Assembly: GCA_021776915.1 (NCBI GenBank)
Contig: JAIQZU010000039.1
Coordinates: 121,720 to 157,312, forward strand
Reading direction: 5' to 3'
DNA: 35,593 nucleotides
Origin: Candidatus Scalindua sp.
GTDB taxonomy: Bacteria > Planctomycetota > Brocadiia > Brocadiales > Scalinduaceae
Positions 6,618 through 15,102 of this stretch are shown piece by piece (the first letter of the stretch is position 1; the number at the start of each line of letters is the position of its first letter). The translations under genes and the position numbers were made by a program. Under the pieces are notes generated by a model, which saw only the letters and a program-made list of their open reading frames with translations, was not told where the DNA came from and did no database searches.

Positions 6618-7283
6618 ATGAGAAAAATGTATTTTCACCTTATTACGTTGCTAATGATTATTACAATGAATATTTCGTGTACAACGATTGAACCTGTTAC
6701 TGATATAAAAACAGCAACAAAAACAGTTGCAGAAGTATCCAGGCGCTACCCTGAGTTGGAATCCGCAATCATTAAGTACAATGTTTCCGGTATGGACACC
6801 GGCACTGAGGTAGTTTATATTGATGACTGGGGAAGACGTGAAGCAATATACAGAGAAGTAACCACAATGATGATGGGTATAAAAATAGAGAGAAACTACA
6901 TGACCTTAATAACAGATAATGGCAAATGGATATATAATGTTGACCTTAACACCAGGACGGCTGTAAAGATGAATAACGCCAGGTATAAGGCGCTTGCAGG
7001 CAATTCCAGTACAAACATGGGTGAAATAATTGGTGCAGTGAATATTGGCACAGAAGAGGTCGCCGGCAAGGTGTGTGAAGTCTGGAAAAAGGGTTATCCC
7101 TACAGCATGGCCTGGATATGGAAAGGAATTGCCCTGAAGAAGGACAAGAATGTATCATCTACCGGGGTACTCACAGTGGCTACAGATGTTCAGGAAAATA
7201 TATCTATTCCAGAGGACAAATTTACAATACCGGCGGATATCAAGATTAAGGTTCTGGACGCACGCACATTAATTGGAGATTGA
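6618..7283 (+). CDS. Outer-membrane-type lipoprotein, LolA-like fold possible
   Basis: A 221-residue protein. The ATG at 6618 is chosen because AGGAG (6607-6611) lies 6 bases before it. An N-terminal hydrophobic segment (about residues 6-18) ends in NISC, an imperfect lipobox. The rest is beta-rich, with alternating segments such as TEVVYIDDWGRREAIYRE and ITDNGKWIYNVDL that resemble the half-barrel LolA/DUF4412 proteins carrying lipid or lipoprotein cargo; this link is by pattern only. It converges with the gene at 7367-8146, and a strong hairpin separates them. Confidence 0.7.
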   Translation: MRKMYFHLITLLMIITMNISCTTIEPVTDIKTATKTVAEVSRRYPELESAIIKYNVSGMDTGTEVVYIDDWGRREAIYREVTTMMMGIKIERNYMTLITDNGKWIYNVDLNTRTAVKMNNARYKALAGNSSTNMGEIIGAVNIGTEEVAGKVCEVWKKGYPYSMAWIWKGIALKKDKNVSSTGVLTVATDVQENISIPEDKFTIPADIKIKVLDARTLIGD

Positions 7284-7293
7284 ATGGAAATAA

Positions 7294-7334
7294 AAAATGG
7301 ACAGACACGTATCGTAAAAGCGTCTGTCCATTTT
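7294..7334. terminator. Bidirectional intrinsic terminator
   Basis: A 13-bp perfect stem, AAAATGGACAGAC (7294-7306) with GTCTGTCCATTTT (7322-7334), flanked by A-runs on the left and T-runs on the right. It lies between two convergent genes and would terminate transcripts from both sides. Confidence 0.85.
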
Positions 7335-7366
7335 ATTCAAAAAGTTTTAATCCGTGTACAAATGAC

Positions 7367-8146
7367 TTACTTTGAAACCTGTCCAAACTCAACAATCGCA
7401 TCATATCTGTAACCGCTTCCAAAATCTTTATCAGAGAATAAGACCCCTTTTACGGTAACGGTGTCTCCAACCGATGGAAGGTCCATGGTTGTTACAACCA
7501 TATCATTAGTACCATCTTGTGCGCTTCCGGTCCCGTCCTGGATATGAAGCCAGTTTTTGTTCATGATTTGGGCCGTAACCTTAACTACTTCTCCCTTGAG
7601 AACTATATCCTGATTATCAAGTTCTTTTCTATTTTCAAAGAGTTCGGCGACAGTGTATGCATTTTCCCCTGTAGCTTTTTCAGCCTTTATGTTTTCTTTA
7701 GCTGCCGGTTTGGCGCCCTTGCTGCCTAATGTCTCTTCTTGAGCATCTGCACTTCCGTGCGCACTACCCTGTCCGGCAGCAGAACCTCCCTGAGTAATCA
7801 GACCTTCTGAAAAGATGATTGAATCAAAGGTACGGTCAAGAGATTTGCTATTGAAATCAATCATTTCCATACCCGGCGCCAGGACGACTTCCTGCCCGAG
7901 ATCTACCTTCGTTTCAGCTATTGCAACCCAGAACATCTTTGCCTTGGTTTGAAGGAGGATATAAGTATAACCGCCGCTGTTCATGGTCTCTGCCACTTTG
8001 CCCACATGCGGTTCCTGGGCAAGAGCTTGAGAGCCGGCCTGTTTCTCCTCATTTGATAGTGAGTATTGTGATGCGTAAGTACAATTAACAGCGATGGTCG
8101 CCGCAAGCATCAAAATAAAAGATAAAACAGTTACTTGTTTAATCAT
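7367..8146 (-). CDS. Exported two-domain protein, NrfJ-like plus OB-fold
   Basis: A 259-residue protein with a signal peptide (residues 1-25, cleavage near TYAS). Residues about 48-110 (HVGKVAETMNSGGYTYILL through FDSIIFSEG) look like the small exported domain found next to cytochrome c nitrite reductase genes in Geobacter-type bacteria (NrfJ-like). A low-complexity Gly/Ala/Lys linker follows (about 118-158). The C-terminal part, with LKGEVVKV, NWLHIQDGTG and DTVTVKGVL, is an OB-fold of the kind annotated as nucleic-acid-binding, but in an exported protein this more likely binds a small ligand or metal. It is transcribed alone. Assignment is by recalled family pattern. Confidence 0.7.
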   Translation of the reverse strand: MIKQVTVLSFILMLAATIAVNCTYASQYSLSNEEKQAGSQALAQEPHVGKVAETMNSGGYTYILLQTKAKMFWVAIAETKVDLGQEVVLAPGMEMIDFNSKSLDRTFDSIIFSEGLITQGGSAAGQGSAHGSADAQEETLGSKGAKPAAKENIKAEKATGENAYTVAELFENRKELDNQDIVLKGEVVKVTAQIMNKNWLHIQDGTGSAQDGTNDMVVTTMDLPSVGDTVTVKGVLFSDKDFGSGYRYDAIVEFGQVSK

Positions 8147-8329
8147 TTTAATACACCTTTCTGATCTAATAGTTCATCACAAAATAAATTGAATAGTATC
8201 TATAATTGACTAACAATAAAGGGTAAACGCCGGTTCCCTTAATTGTAAGAAATATATACTTCTTTTATATAAAAAAATAGTACAATATTCAAAGCCAAAA
8301 TATTTTTATGAGACTTGTCTGGTAACTAC

Positions 8330-9184
8330 ATGAAAACATTCCTGATCTGTCATCGTGGAGCGCTTGGAGATTTTATACTTACGTGGCCTGCACTTATCTG
8401 CCTGCGTAAAGCCTTGCCAGATTATCAATTCATGGGGATTGGACGTACTGAATATATGCGTCTGGCCATCAGCTTCGGTTTATTGGATACTTATATTGAC
8501 AAGGAATCGGCAGGTTTGCTTGATTTCTTCTGTGGAAAATCAATTCCGGAGAAAATAGGTTTGCCACATGGCGCTGTCCTATGGCTGACAGAGGGGCAAA
8601 AGGTAGTCGATCTCTTAAAAAAGTCCGCTTCACTACCAGTTGTCTCTATCTCTCCCTTTCCGAATGAACAGATTCATCTGGCACAATATTATTGCTCGAC
8701 CGTGCAATCTCATTTCCCAATAACTGTCCCTCAAGACCTTTCTGATTGTTTCCCTGTCAGAGTAACAGAAGGGGAATATGTGCTGATTCATCCGGGAAGC
8801 GGTAGTTCAAAAAAAAACTATTCACCACAATTTTATCGAGTTCTGGCTGATGAACTGAGACGACTTGGTTACACTGAGACAGGTTTTATTTTCGGGCCTG
8901 TTGAAGATGAAAAAATAAATGTAGAAGATTTTGCCGGAGAGTGGATAGAACGCCCAAAGAATGTAGAAGCGTTAGCCGACTTATTATCAGGTGCGTCGCT
9001 CTATATCGGAAATGATTCAGGCGTAAGCCATCTTTCAGGATTTGTAGGGACACCAACAATAGCTCTCTACAAAACTACAGATTCAAAGAAATGGGGTGTT
9101 TTAGGTAAAAAGGTAGTTCATATTTCAGATACCAACGAGAAATCAGCTATGCGTAAGATACAGGAATGTTTGAGTAGCTGGTAA
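8330..9184 (+). CDS. Glycosyltransferase family 9 (heptosyltransferase-like)
   Basis: A 284-residue protein. The ATG at 8330 is used, because the conserved N-terminal GT9 strand (FLICHRGALGDFILTWPAL) begins right after it; a TTG at 8315 in frame would add five residues with no benefit. The C-terminal donor-binding half shows LIHPGSGSSKKNY and GNDSGVSHLSGFVGTPTIALY, hallmarks of ADP-heptose:LPS heptosyltransferases, which add sugars to lipopolysaccharide core on the cytoplasmic face. At 284 residues it is shorter than typical WaaC/WaaF (about 320-350), so the true acceptor or donor may differ. There are no neighbouring LPS genes. Confidence 0.85.
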   Translation: MKTFLICHRGALGDFILTWPALICLRKALPDYQFMGIGRTEYMRLAISFGLLDTYIDKESAGLLDFFCGKSIPEKIGLPHGAVLWLTEGQKVVDLLKKSASLPVVSISPFPNEQIHLAQYYCSTVQSHFPITVPQDLSDCFPVRVTEGEYVLIHPGSGSSKKNYSPQFYRVLADELRRLGYTETGFIFGPVEDEKINVEDFAGEWIERPKNVEALADLLSGASLYIGNDSGVSHLSGFVGTPTIALYKTTDSKKWGVLGKKVVHISDTNEKSAMRKIQECLSSW

Positions 9185-9284
9185 AAAAATGAATTGTACA
9201 TGAAAGTAATTGGTGATAAGCTTACCACTCCATTCTACTATTAGCGTGTAAAATAGCAAGATTAAAGGCCTGACTCGTTTCCCT

Positions 9285-9539
9285 CTACAAATATGGAGAT
9301 ATAATATCAGCTTGAAGGCCTTCGCTAGGATAGTCGTTACAGAAGAATTGCCATTCACCGGATGTATTGGGTTGTTTGATTTCCTGTTCCAGCCAGGCAA
9401 TACTTTCGTTGCTGACTCGACTAAAACTAAATACCCTCTTATCTGTTTTGCTTATGTAAAAATCTCTATCATCTATTGTATAATTATTATCTTCTAAAAG
9501 TTTTTGTTTATTCATCTCTACAAAATCGTACTCTATCAC
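9285..9539 (-). CDS. Small protein of unknown function
   Basis: An 84-residue protein starting with GTG at 9537-9539. The start is supported by a near-perfect ribosome site (AGGAGG read on the minus strand, 7 bases upstream), which is rare among the dubious frames here and argues for a real gene. The composition is charged with several Tyr, Trp and Phe residues, and there is no signal peptide or membrane segment. I do not recognise a family. It stands alone between the GT9 gene and the cystathionine synthase gene. Confidence 0.55.
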   Translation of the reverse strand: MIEYDFVEMNKQKLLEDNNYTIDDRDFYISKTDKRVFSFSRVSNESIAWLEQEIKQPNTSGEWQFFCNDYPSEGLQADIISPYL

Positions 9540-9631
9540 TTCAAGACCTCCTCTAAATATCCATCTTATCAGTTTAATTGCTAACGAAATGGGACAGTTT
9601 ATAGCTTAACTGTAATTCCTTTTTCATATAA

Positions 9632-10780
9632 CTAAGCGCCCAAAGCCTTCTCAATGTCATCAATTAAATCATCAACATTTTCTATTCCGACAGAGATTCG
9701 GATAAGTTCGTCTGATATACCCAGCTTTTCTTTGACCTCTTGCGGGAGAGAGGTATGAGTCATTATTGCCGGATGCTCTATCAGCGACTCAACACCACCC
9801 AGGCTTTCTGCCAGTGAAAATATTTTAACTTTCTCAAGAAAACTCCTTGAAGCCTCCAATCCTCCCTTTACAAAGAATGAGATTATACCTCCAAAACCTG
9901 ACATCTGCGTCTTCGCGAGTTCATACTGAGGATGAGATTTAAGGCCGGGGTATATGACCTTCCTCACCTTTGGGTGTTTTTCCAGAAATTGCGCTATCTT
10001 CATTGCGTTTTCTGCATGCCTCTCCATCCTGACCGCAAGGGTTTTAATCCCACGCAATACAAGGAAACAATCAAAAGGGCCCGGTACTGAGCCTGTTGCA
10101 TTTTGAACAAACTGGATTCTATCATATAATCCCCTATCACTAGTCACAACGGCACCGCCAATAATATCACTGTGTCCGTTCAGATACTTGGTAGTACTGT
10201 GTACGACAATGTCGACCCCAAGGTTCAGGGGTTTCTGGAAGAATGGGGTTGCAAAGGTATTATCAATAACGGTTAATATGTTTTTGCTCTTTGCAATCCT
10301 GGTAATTGATTCAATATCTGTTATTTTCAGGAGCGGGTTTGAGGGGCTTTCAAGCCAAATTATCTTCGTATTATCTTTAATATGTTCTTCTATAGACTGA
10401 GGGTCGGTAAAATCTATAAAATCAAATTCGAGATTATGCCTCTTGAATACCTTTTCAAATACCCTGAAAGTTCCGCTGTAGACATCATCACAACTGAGAA
10501 CGTGGTCTCCTGCATTTAACATTTGAATAACCGCTGAGATAGCGGCCATTCCTGAAGAAAATGCGAGTCCGTACTCTCCCTCTTCAAGAGAGGCTATGTT
10601 TTTTTCTAATGCCGTTCTGGTGGGATTATGAGTCCTGGCATAAGCGTATCCTTCTTTCTTCTTGCCGGGAGACTCCTGAACGAATGTGCTTGTCTGGAAT
10701 ATTGGCGTCATAACGGCGCCTGTAACAGGCTCAGGTTCACATCCAGCGTGGATTGCACGTGTTTCAAATTTCTGCTTCAT
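9632..10780 (-). CDS. Cystathionine gamma-synthase/gamma-lyase, PLP enzyme
   Basis: A 382-residue Cys/Met-metabolism PLP enzyme. The start at 10780 is chosen because the family begins there (FETRAIHAG) and AGGAAA precedes it; the in-frame extension to 10861 lies in a palindromic repeat. Motifs: YARTHNPTR (substrate and phosphate binding), SSGMAAISA, ESPSNPL, DNTFATPFFQ and the PLP lysine in HSTTKYLNGHSD. The enzyme works in transsulfuration or methionine synthesis; synthase and lyase cannot be separated by eye, and O-acetylhomoserine sulfhydrylase is less likely because of length. Monocistronic. Confidence 0.9.
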   Translation of the reverse strand: MKQKFETRAIHAGCEPEPVTGAVMTPIFQTSTFVQESPGKKKEGYAYARTHNPTRTALEKNIASLEEGEYGLAFSSGMAAISAVIQMLNAGDHVLSCDDVYSGTFRVFEKVFKRHNLEFDFIDFTDPQSIEEHIKDNTKIIWLESPSNPLLKITDIESITRIAKSKNILTVIDNTFATPFFQKPLNLGVDIVVHSTTKYLNGHSDIIGGAVVTSDRGLYDRIQFVQNATGSVPGPFDCFLVLRGIKTLAVRMERHAENAMKIAQFLEKHPKVRKVIYPGLKSHPQYELAKTQMSGFGGIISFFVKGGLEASRSFLEKVKIFSLAESLGGVESLIEHPAIMTHTSLPQEVKEKLGISDELIRISVGIENVDDLIDDIEKALGA

Positions 10781-10851
10781 TTGTTTTTCCTGATTTCCAG
10801 CATTGTCTTTGTGTAAGCTATTAAATAAGGCTGCCAAAGGCAACGACTTGA

Positions 10852-10880
10852 GTAGCCGCACGGTTTTAGTCTGCGGCTAC
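10852..10880. repeat. GTAGCCGC-type palindrome
   Basis: GTAGCCGCA (10852-10860) pairs perfectly with TGCGGCTAC (10872-10880). The same GTAGCCGC/GGCTAC arms occur in the element at 1764-1917. The adjoining 15 bases (10877-10891) reappear inverted at 14044-14058. It looks like a dispersed REP-type repeat. Confidence 0.6.
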
Positions 10881-11007
10881 CAGTTTGAATCTCCTATGCA
10901 TTAATTTAATGACACTGTTTAGCCGGGGATGTGTACGCTGGATACTTAACTCACCCACCATTTGCACCGTTAAAGTGCAGTGCGAATGGTTATTCTGATA
11001 TTCTTTC

Positions 11008-11418
11008 TTATCCTTCAGAGGCCGAAAATCCTACCTGTTTAACTGCCTCGATAAGCACCTCCTTATTTGCCTTTCCCTTCTCAACCTGAATAACGGCCTT
11101 ACCATCTTTATGGCTTACCTGGGCATCCGTAACACCCTCGCATGCAGTCAGTGCACCCTTTACCCTGCCTTCACAGCCTGCGCATGTCATCCCGCTTACG
11201 CTTAAGACTAATTCTTCAATATCGGCAGATTCTGCTGTGGATATTTTTTGAAATTTTGCTTTCGCTTCTTTCATCGGGCATGCCTCATCTTTACATGGCT
11301 CATTGCAGCAAGCTTTACCTGGAATCACCGCACATGCCTGCAGAACTGAAAAAGAAAATACGAATACAACCATCACTGCAAATAAAGAAATAAAACTAAA
11401 TTTTAAATATTTAGACAT
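11008..11418 (-). CDS. Exported heavy-metal-associated (HMA) domain protein
   Basis: About 136 residues from the ATG at 11418, which has AAGGAG 7 bases upstream. The N-terminus is a hydrophobic signal ending in LQAC, a fair lipobox, so the protein is either a lipoprotein or secreted. A Cys-rich region follows (ACCNEPCKDEACPM), then a charged linker and a MerP/CopZ-like domain with the metal motif MTCAGC. It probably binds Cu(I), Zn or Hg outside the cytoplasm; the extra cysteine cluster may add a second metal site. It is the last gene of the 12950-11008 set, after the Rid protein (54-base gap). Confidence 0.85.
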   Translation of the reverse strand: MSKYLKFSFISLFAVMVVFVFSFSVLQACAVIPGKACCNEPCKDEACPMKEAKAKFQKISTAESADIEELVLSVSGMTCAGCEGRVKGALTACEGVTDAQVSHKDGKAVIQVEKGKANKEVLIEAVKQVGFSASEG

Positions 11419-11472
11419 TTTACAACTCCTTTTTTCTGACAATTTTTCCAAAAATTAAATATACTAACTATT

Positions 11473-12000
11473 TTATTTTGCAACCTTATATGCGAAAAGA
11501 TTAACTATCTCAATCTGGTATAACTTATTAAGATCCTGACAGCCTATTGCCGCACGTGTCGGAGAACATTTGATATATTTCCTGTAAATATCATTCATCT
11601 GTCCCCAGTAATCAATGTTCTTCATGAAAATAAGGGAATTAACAACTCTGTCCATGTTGCTACCTGCCTTTATAACAGCAGCCTTTGCGTTTTCAAACAC
11701 CTGCCTGATCTGTCCTTTTGGGTCCAGTGTGGTCACTTCACCGGTTGAATCAACCGGTATGAAACCTCCACAACATATTTTCACTGCCTTAATCTTCTGG
11801 AGACGGACGACATCTTCCTCGAACCAATCACACATCAGGCCCACCTGCCTTGCAGGCTGCTTGCCTCCAATCTTCCTGCCATCTGCAAGTACTATATCAA
11901 GAAGGTTGTCCCTCACTGCAAACGGAAGTTTCTGTGCCTCGTCTGTTGACATCTTATCCAGATCCTTCAAGGTATATTTTTTCTGTACTTTCTTTGCCAT
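11473..12000 (-). CDS. Rid-family (RidA/YjgF) protein
   Basis: A 175-residue protein starting at the ATG at 12000, with AAGGAG 6 bases before it. The Rid fold appears in the C-terminal two thirds: GQIRQVFENAKAAVIKAGSNMDRVVNSLIFM, SPTRAAIG with the conserved arginine that binds substrate carboxylates, and QIEIVNLFA with the conserved glutamate. RidA-type proteins hydrolyse reactive enamine/imine intermediates such as 2-aminoacrylate. An N-terminal extension of about 45 residues is unusual for the family and may change its job. Its ATG overlaps the stop of the aldo/keto reductase (TGATG), implying translational coupling. Confidence 0.85.
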   Translation of the reverse strand: MAKKVQKKYTLKDLDKMSTDEAQKLPFAVRDNLLDIVLADGRKIGGKQPARQVGLMCDWFEEDVVRLQKIKAVKICCGGFIPVDSTGEVTTLDPKGQIRQVFENAKAAVIKAGSNMDRVVNSLIFMKNIDYWGQMNDIYRKYIKCSPTRAAIGCQDLNKLYQIEIVNLFAYKVAK

Positions 12001-12950
12001 CAACAACTCCTTTTTTCTAGAATATCTGATATAGTTTTCAAATCATCACCCGGAATATCCCAGCCAACTGCACCTGTATTTTGTTCAACCTGATTCGGGT
12101 TTTTTACCCCGACAATTGCCGTAGTCACTCCTCTTTGATGGAGTAACCAGTTTATGGCCAGTTGAGCCGTCGTCTTACCATGTTTCTGTGCAATCTTTGC
12201 AATTTCTTTGACCTTTTTAATATGTGAAACAAACACATCTCCGGTAAAGTTGCCAATAATTCCTTTTCCGCGCCAATCCTCAAATTTAGTGTTCTCATTG
12301 TACTTACCTGTCAGTACCCCTGAAGCAAGCGGGCTATAGCAGATTATACCGATATCGTTTTCTACACAAAACGGAAGAATCTCTTTTTCTATCTCTCTCT
12401 CCAGCATACTGTACATTGGTTGAAGAGAAACTATCTGACCGTATTTAAGGCTCTCCTTCATTTGATCAACTGAATAATTACTCACGCCTATATATCGAAT
12501 CTTCCCGGCCTCCTGTATCTGAAGGAGAGTATCCATTGTCTCTTCAATTGGTGTGCTTTCGTCCGGCCAGTGTACCTGGTACAAGTCAATGCAATCTGTA
12601 CGCAACCTCTTCAGACTCAGGTCAATTTCTTCTAATATTGATTCTCTGGTAGCCCTTTTCTCAATAGCCTTTAACTCTTCCCTGCCCCATCGCAGTCCGC
12701 ATTTTGTTGCGATTATTACATCTTTGCGTTTTGAATCCAGGGCTTTGCCTAATAACTCTTCGGAATATCCGAAGCCGTACACAGGGGCGGTATCAAAGAA
12801 GTTTATGCCCAGGTCAATTGCCTTCTCAATAGAACGAGTGGAATTTTCCTCTCCTTCCGTTTTCCAGAATGGCTCCCCCCCAATACCCCATGCACCATAA
12901 CCTATAGTTGAAACACTTAAATCGGTCTTCCCGAGAATCCTGTACTCCAT
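12000..12950 (-). CDS. Aldo/keto reductase
   Basis: A 316-residue TIM-barrel NADPH-dependent oxidoreductase. The catalytic tetrad is complete: Asp53 and Tyr58 in FDTAPVYG, Lys83 in TKCGL and His127 in QVHWPD. GKIRYIGVSNYS and YSPLASGVLTGKY are typical of the AKR groups that include general stress proteins and L-glyceraldehyde 3-phosphate reductases. The natural substrate is not evident. First gene of a three-gene operon with the Rid protein (overlapping by one base) and the HMA protein. Confidence 0.9.
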   Translation of the reverse strand: MEYRILGKTDLSVSTIGYGAWGIGGEPFWKTEGEENSTRSIEKAIDLGINFFDTAPVYGFGYSEELLGKALDSKRKDVIIATKCGLRWGREELKAIEKRATRESILEEIDLSLKRLRTDCIDLYQVHWPDESTPIEETMDTLLQIQEAGKIRYIGVSNYSVDQMKESLKYGQIVSLQPMYSMLEREIEKEILPFCVENDIGIICYSPLASGVLTGKYNENTKFEDWRGKGIIGNFTGDVFVSHIKKVKEIAKIAQKHGKTTAQLAINWLLHQRGVTTAIVGVKNPNQVEQNTGAVGWDIPGDDLKTISDILEKRSC

Positions 12951-13166
12951 ATAAACCAGTTTCCTTTAGCTATCAGGGTTTTTCCTGTTTCTTACATACC
13001 TGCTGACAAGTCGATTCTAATGAAAAAGTATTTTAAATGAAAGTAAATTTTGCATATAAAGACTGGTGTGAGTAAAGGTTCAAACTTTATTGGCTTCAGG
13101 TGTGTAATATCAGCTTTGTGATTACAGGAATTGAAAAACTGAGATTATTGTTGAAACAGTTCAAAC

Positions 13167-13940
13167 CTATTTTGCGGCTTTCTCTTCTTCTACAAGAGGT
13201 ACGAATCGTACGGGGATGGTTTTTTTTGTGTCAATGTTTCCTGCTTCGTCTTTCTCCACTATCAGCAGGTCCTGGCTATAGAGTAAATTGTTAACCGGAA
13301 TAACCATCCTGCCGCCTGGTTTCAGCTGTTTCACTAGAGGACCAGGAATTTCCTCTGCTGCTGCCGTTACTATAATAGCATCGAATGGTCCCTTGTCAGG
13401 CCAGCCGAGTGAACCGTCTGATATCTTGAAATTGACATTATCATATCCAAGACGTTTCAACCTTTCATCTGCCAGTAGCCCTAACTCCTCAATAATTTCA
13501 ATTGTATATACTTCCCTGGCAATTGTAGACAAGACTGCTGCCTGATAACCAGAGCCTGTTCCTATTTCGAGTACTATATCGTCATTATCAACATCCAGCA
13601 TTTCAGTCATCAACGCAACAATGTAAGGTTGAGAAATTGTTTGCCCCAATCCAATCGGTAATGGCTGGTCGTAGTAGCTGTATTTCCTGTACTCTATCGG
13701 AACAAACAGATGCCGACGCACACTTTCCATTGCATCCAGGACTTTTTTGTCCTTTACGCCTCGCTCCATTATCTGTTGCTCAACCATCCTCTTTCTTTCA
13801 CGGGCATAATTCTCTTCTGTTAATTCTGTATTCTTTCCGTCAGCTATCGAATCCTCCCCTTTAAAGTTCATAAAAGGGCGATAGCTGTAGAAGACACAGG
13901 AGAGAACGATCATAATTAATATAAATGTTACATATTTCAT
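13167..13940 (-). CDS. pcm: Protein-L-isoaspartate O-methyltransferase, membrane-anchored
   Basis: A 257-residue protein whose C-terminal 200 or so residues form a standard PIMT: GLGQTISQPYIVALMTEML (residues 97-115), the SAM-binding loop VLEIGTGSGYQAAVL (123-137) and FDAIIVTAAAEEIP. PIMT repairs isoaspartyl damage in ageing proteins using S-adenosylmethionine. Unusually, the N-terminus is a hydrophobic segment (residues 4-20) with a possible lipobox VLSC at 12-15, followed by a linker to about residue 42, so the enzyme appears to be membrane-anchored or exported. Since SAM is cytoplasmic, an outward location raises the question of methyl donor. No survival-protein (surE) neighbour. Confidence 0.9.
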   Translation of the reverse strand: MKYVTFILIMIVLSCVFYSYRPFMNFKGEDSIADGKNTELTEENYARERKRMVEQQIMERGVKDKKVLDAMESVRRHLFVPIEYRKYSYYDQPLPIGLGQTISQPYIVALMTEMLDVDNDDIVLEIGTGSGYQAAVLSTIAREVYTIEIIEELGLLADERLKRLGYDNVNFKISDGSLGWPDKGPFDAIIVTAAAEEIPGPLVKQLKPGGRMVIPVNNLLYSQDLLIVEKDEAGNIDTKKTIPVRFVPLVEEEKAAK

Positions 13941-13979
13941 TTCTCAAATTTCCCGATAGTTTTGCGAGCACATGACCAG

Positions 13980-14027
13980 CCTCTCTTTCGAGAGGATTCC
14001 AGAATTGGAGTCCTCTCGAAAGAGAGG
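13980..14027. repeat. Long perfect palindrome (17-bp arms)
   Basis: The arms 13980-13996 (CCTCTCTTTCGAGAGGA) and 14011-14027 are exact reverse complements around a 14-base loop. A smaller GTCTG/CAGAC hairpin follows directly. No T-run follows, so it is not a typical terminator; it lies upstream of pcm and looks like a dispersed palindromic repeat. Nothing else is recognisable in the gap 13941-14305. Confidence 0.65.
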
Positions 14028-14305
14028 TCTGTCGTCAGACAGGGATTCAAACTGGTAGGCCAGAAAGTCAACCGTCCGAATTTGTCGTTCGCAAAAGGAA
14101 AAGTTTTCCCGCTTTCCTCGGCCTAACCTTATTTAGCCACACTCATATAGCTGGTGGTCTATTTAACATTTATTATATCACTATAGAATACACTGTCAAG
14201 AAAGTGATAAGGTACGGTTGAAAAGAGGGACATAAGGGTTTTGCTTGCATTAGACCTGTTTAACAACTATACTCACATACTCAAGATAATTGATATTTTT
14301 TGTGA

Positions 14306-14923
14306 ATGAGAATGAAAAAAGCGAAGAAAATAAAAATTCTAAAAAAAGAAAAGTTTGTTATAGACACAAGCATTTTCACTAATCCTGATGTTTATATTTC
14401 ATTTGGCAGGACACCGACTACGGCTCTCAGGAATTTCCTGAAGTTGATAAGCAAACTGGATGGCCCAAATTTCTATATGCCCCCATCAATTTATGAAGAA
14501 CTCATGGATTTTATAGATGGTGACAAGATACCAAAGGATCTCCAGATTAGAATTTTCCAGAAACCACCAAAGAAGTATGAGATGAACGTTCCGGCTTTTC
14601 TGCTTTATGAGCTGATAGAGGATGTACGCCACCGCATTGACAAGGGATTAAGGGTGGCGGAACAGGCGGTAAGGGACGTAATATCGGATACCGGGCCGGT
14701 AGCTATAACTAACCTCAGAAAGAAATACCGTTCAGCACTGAGGGAGGGGATCATTGACAGCAAGGAGGATGTAGACTTGATATTATTGGCAAAGGAATTG
14801 GATGGTATTCTGGTTACTGCTGATACCGGAATACTGACCTGGGCAGACAAACTGGGAATCCGTTTCGTTGAATCACGTAACCTCCGCGGGATTATAAACA
14901 GTTTAGGGCTCAAGAAAAAATAA
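14306..14923 (+). CDS. RNA ligase partner protein (PIN-like)
   Basis: A 205-residue protein. After a basic N-terminus comes FVIDTSIF (Asp20), the first acidic residue of a PIN nuclease site; YEELMDF and [23 protein letters not shown] supply further acidic residues in the order expected for PIN domains. The whole pattern matches the conserved partner of Pab1020-type RNA ligases (MJ0950-like family), mainly known from archaea and some bacteria. A nuclease that makes ends for the ligase is a reasonable idea, but its activity is not established to my knowledge. The ligase gene faces it at 15103-16227, convergently. Either of two ATGs six bases apart (14306, 14312) could be used. Confidence 0.8.
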   Translation: MRMKKAKKIKILKKEKFVIDTSIFTNPDVYISFGRTPTTALRNFLKLISKLDGPNFYMPPSIYEELMDFIDGDKIPKDLQIRIFQKPPKKYEMNVPAFLLYELIEDVRHRIDKGLRVAEQAVRDVISDTGPVAITNLRKKYRSALREGIIDSKEDVDLILLAKELDGILVTADTGILTWADKLGIRFVESRNLRGIINSLGLKKK

Positions 14924-15020
14924 CTTTACATTCTCGCATCTCATTTTCAAGCCATCTTTGTCCGATCTTCATTCGCCGAATCCTCAACGCAGCTAAGGCT
15001 GGGCTTCCGGTTCGGCTCAA

Positions 15021-15045
15021 TCCCCGGACAGAAAGCGCCGAGGAC
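15021..15045. repeat. 25-nt dispersed repeat, copy 1
   Basis: This GC-rich block (beginning TCCCCGGACAGAA, ending GCGCCGAGGAC) matches 24773-24797 with a single mismatch. It lies in the gap between the two convergent RNA ligase genes, inside an unusually GC-rich stretch (about 14960-15060). Confidence 0.7.
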
Positions 15046-15102
15046 TTTCAGACCGACCAAACCTGAGCGCGATAAATTTTAAATTTATTTTTTCCTGAGC
15101 CC

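Noticed and set aside
10781-10861. N-terminal extension of the cystathionine enzyme
   Set aside because: It reaches the palindromic repeat at 10852 and precedes the normal family start.
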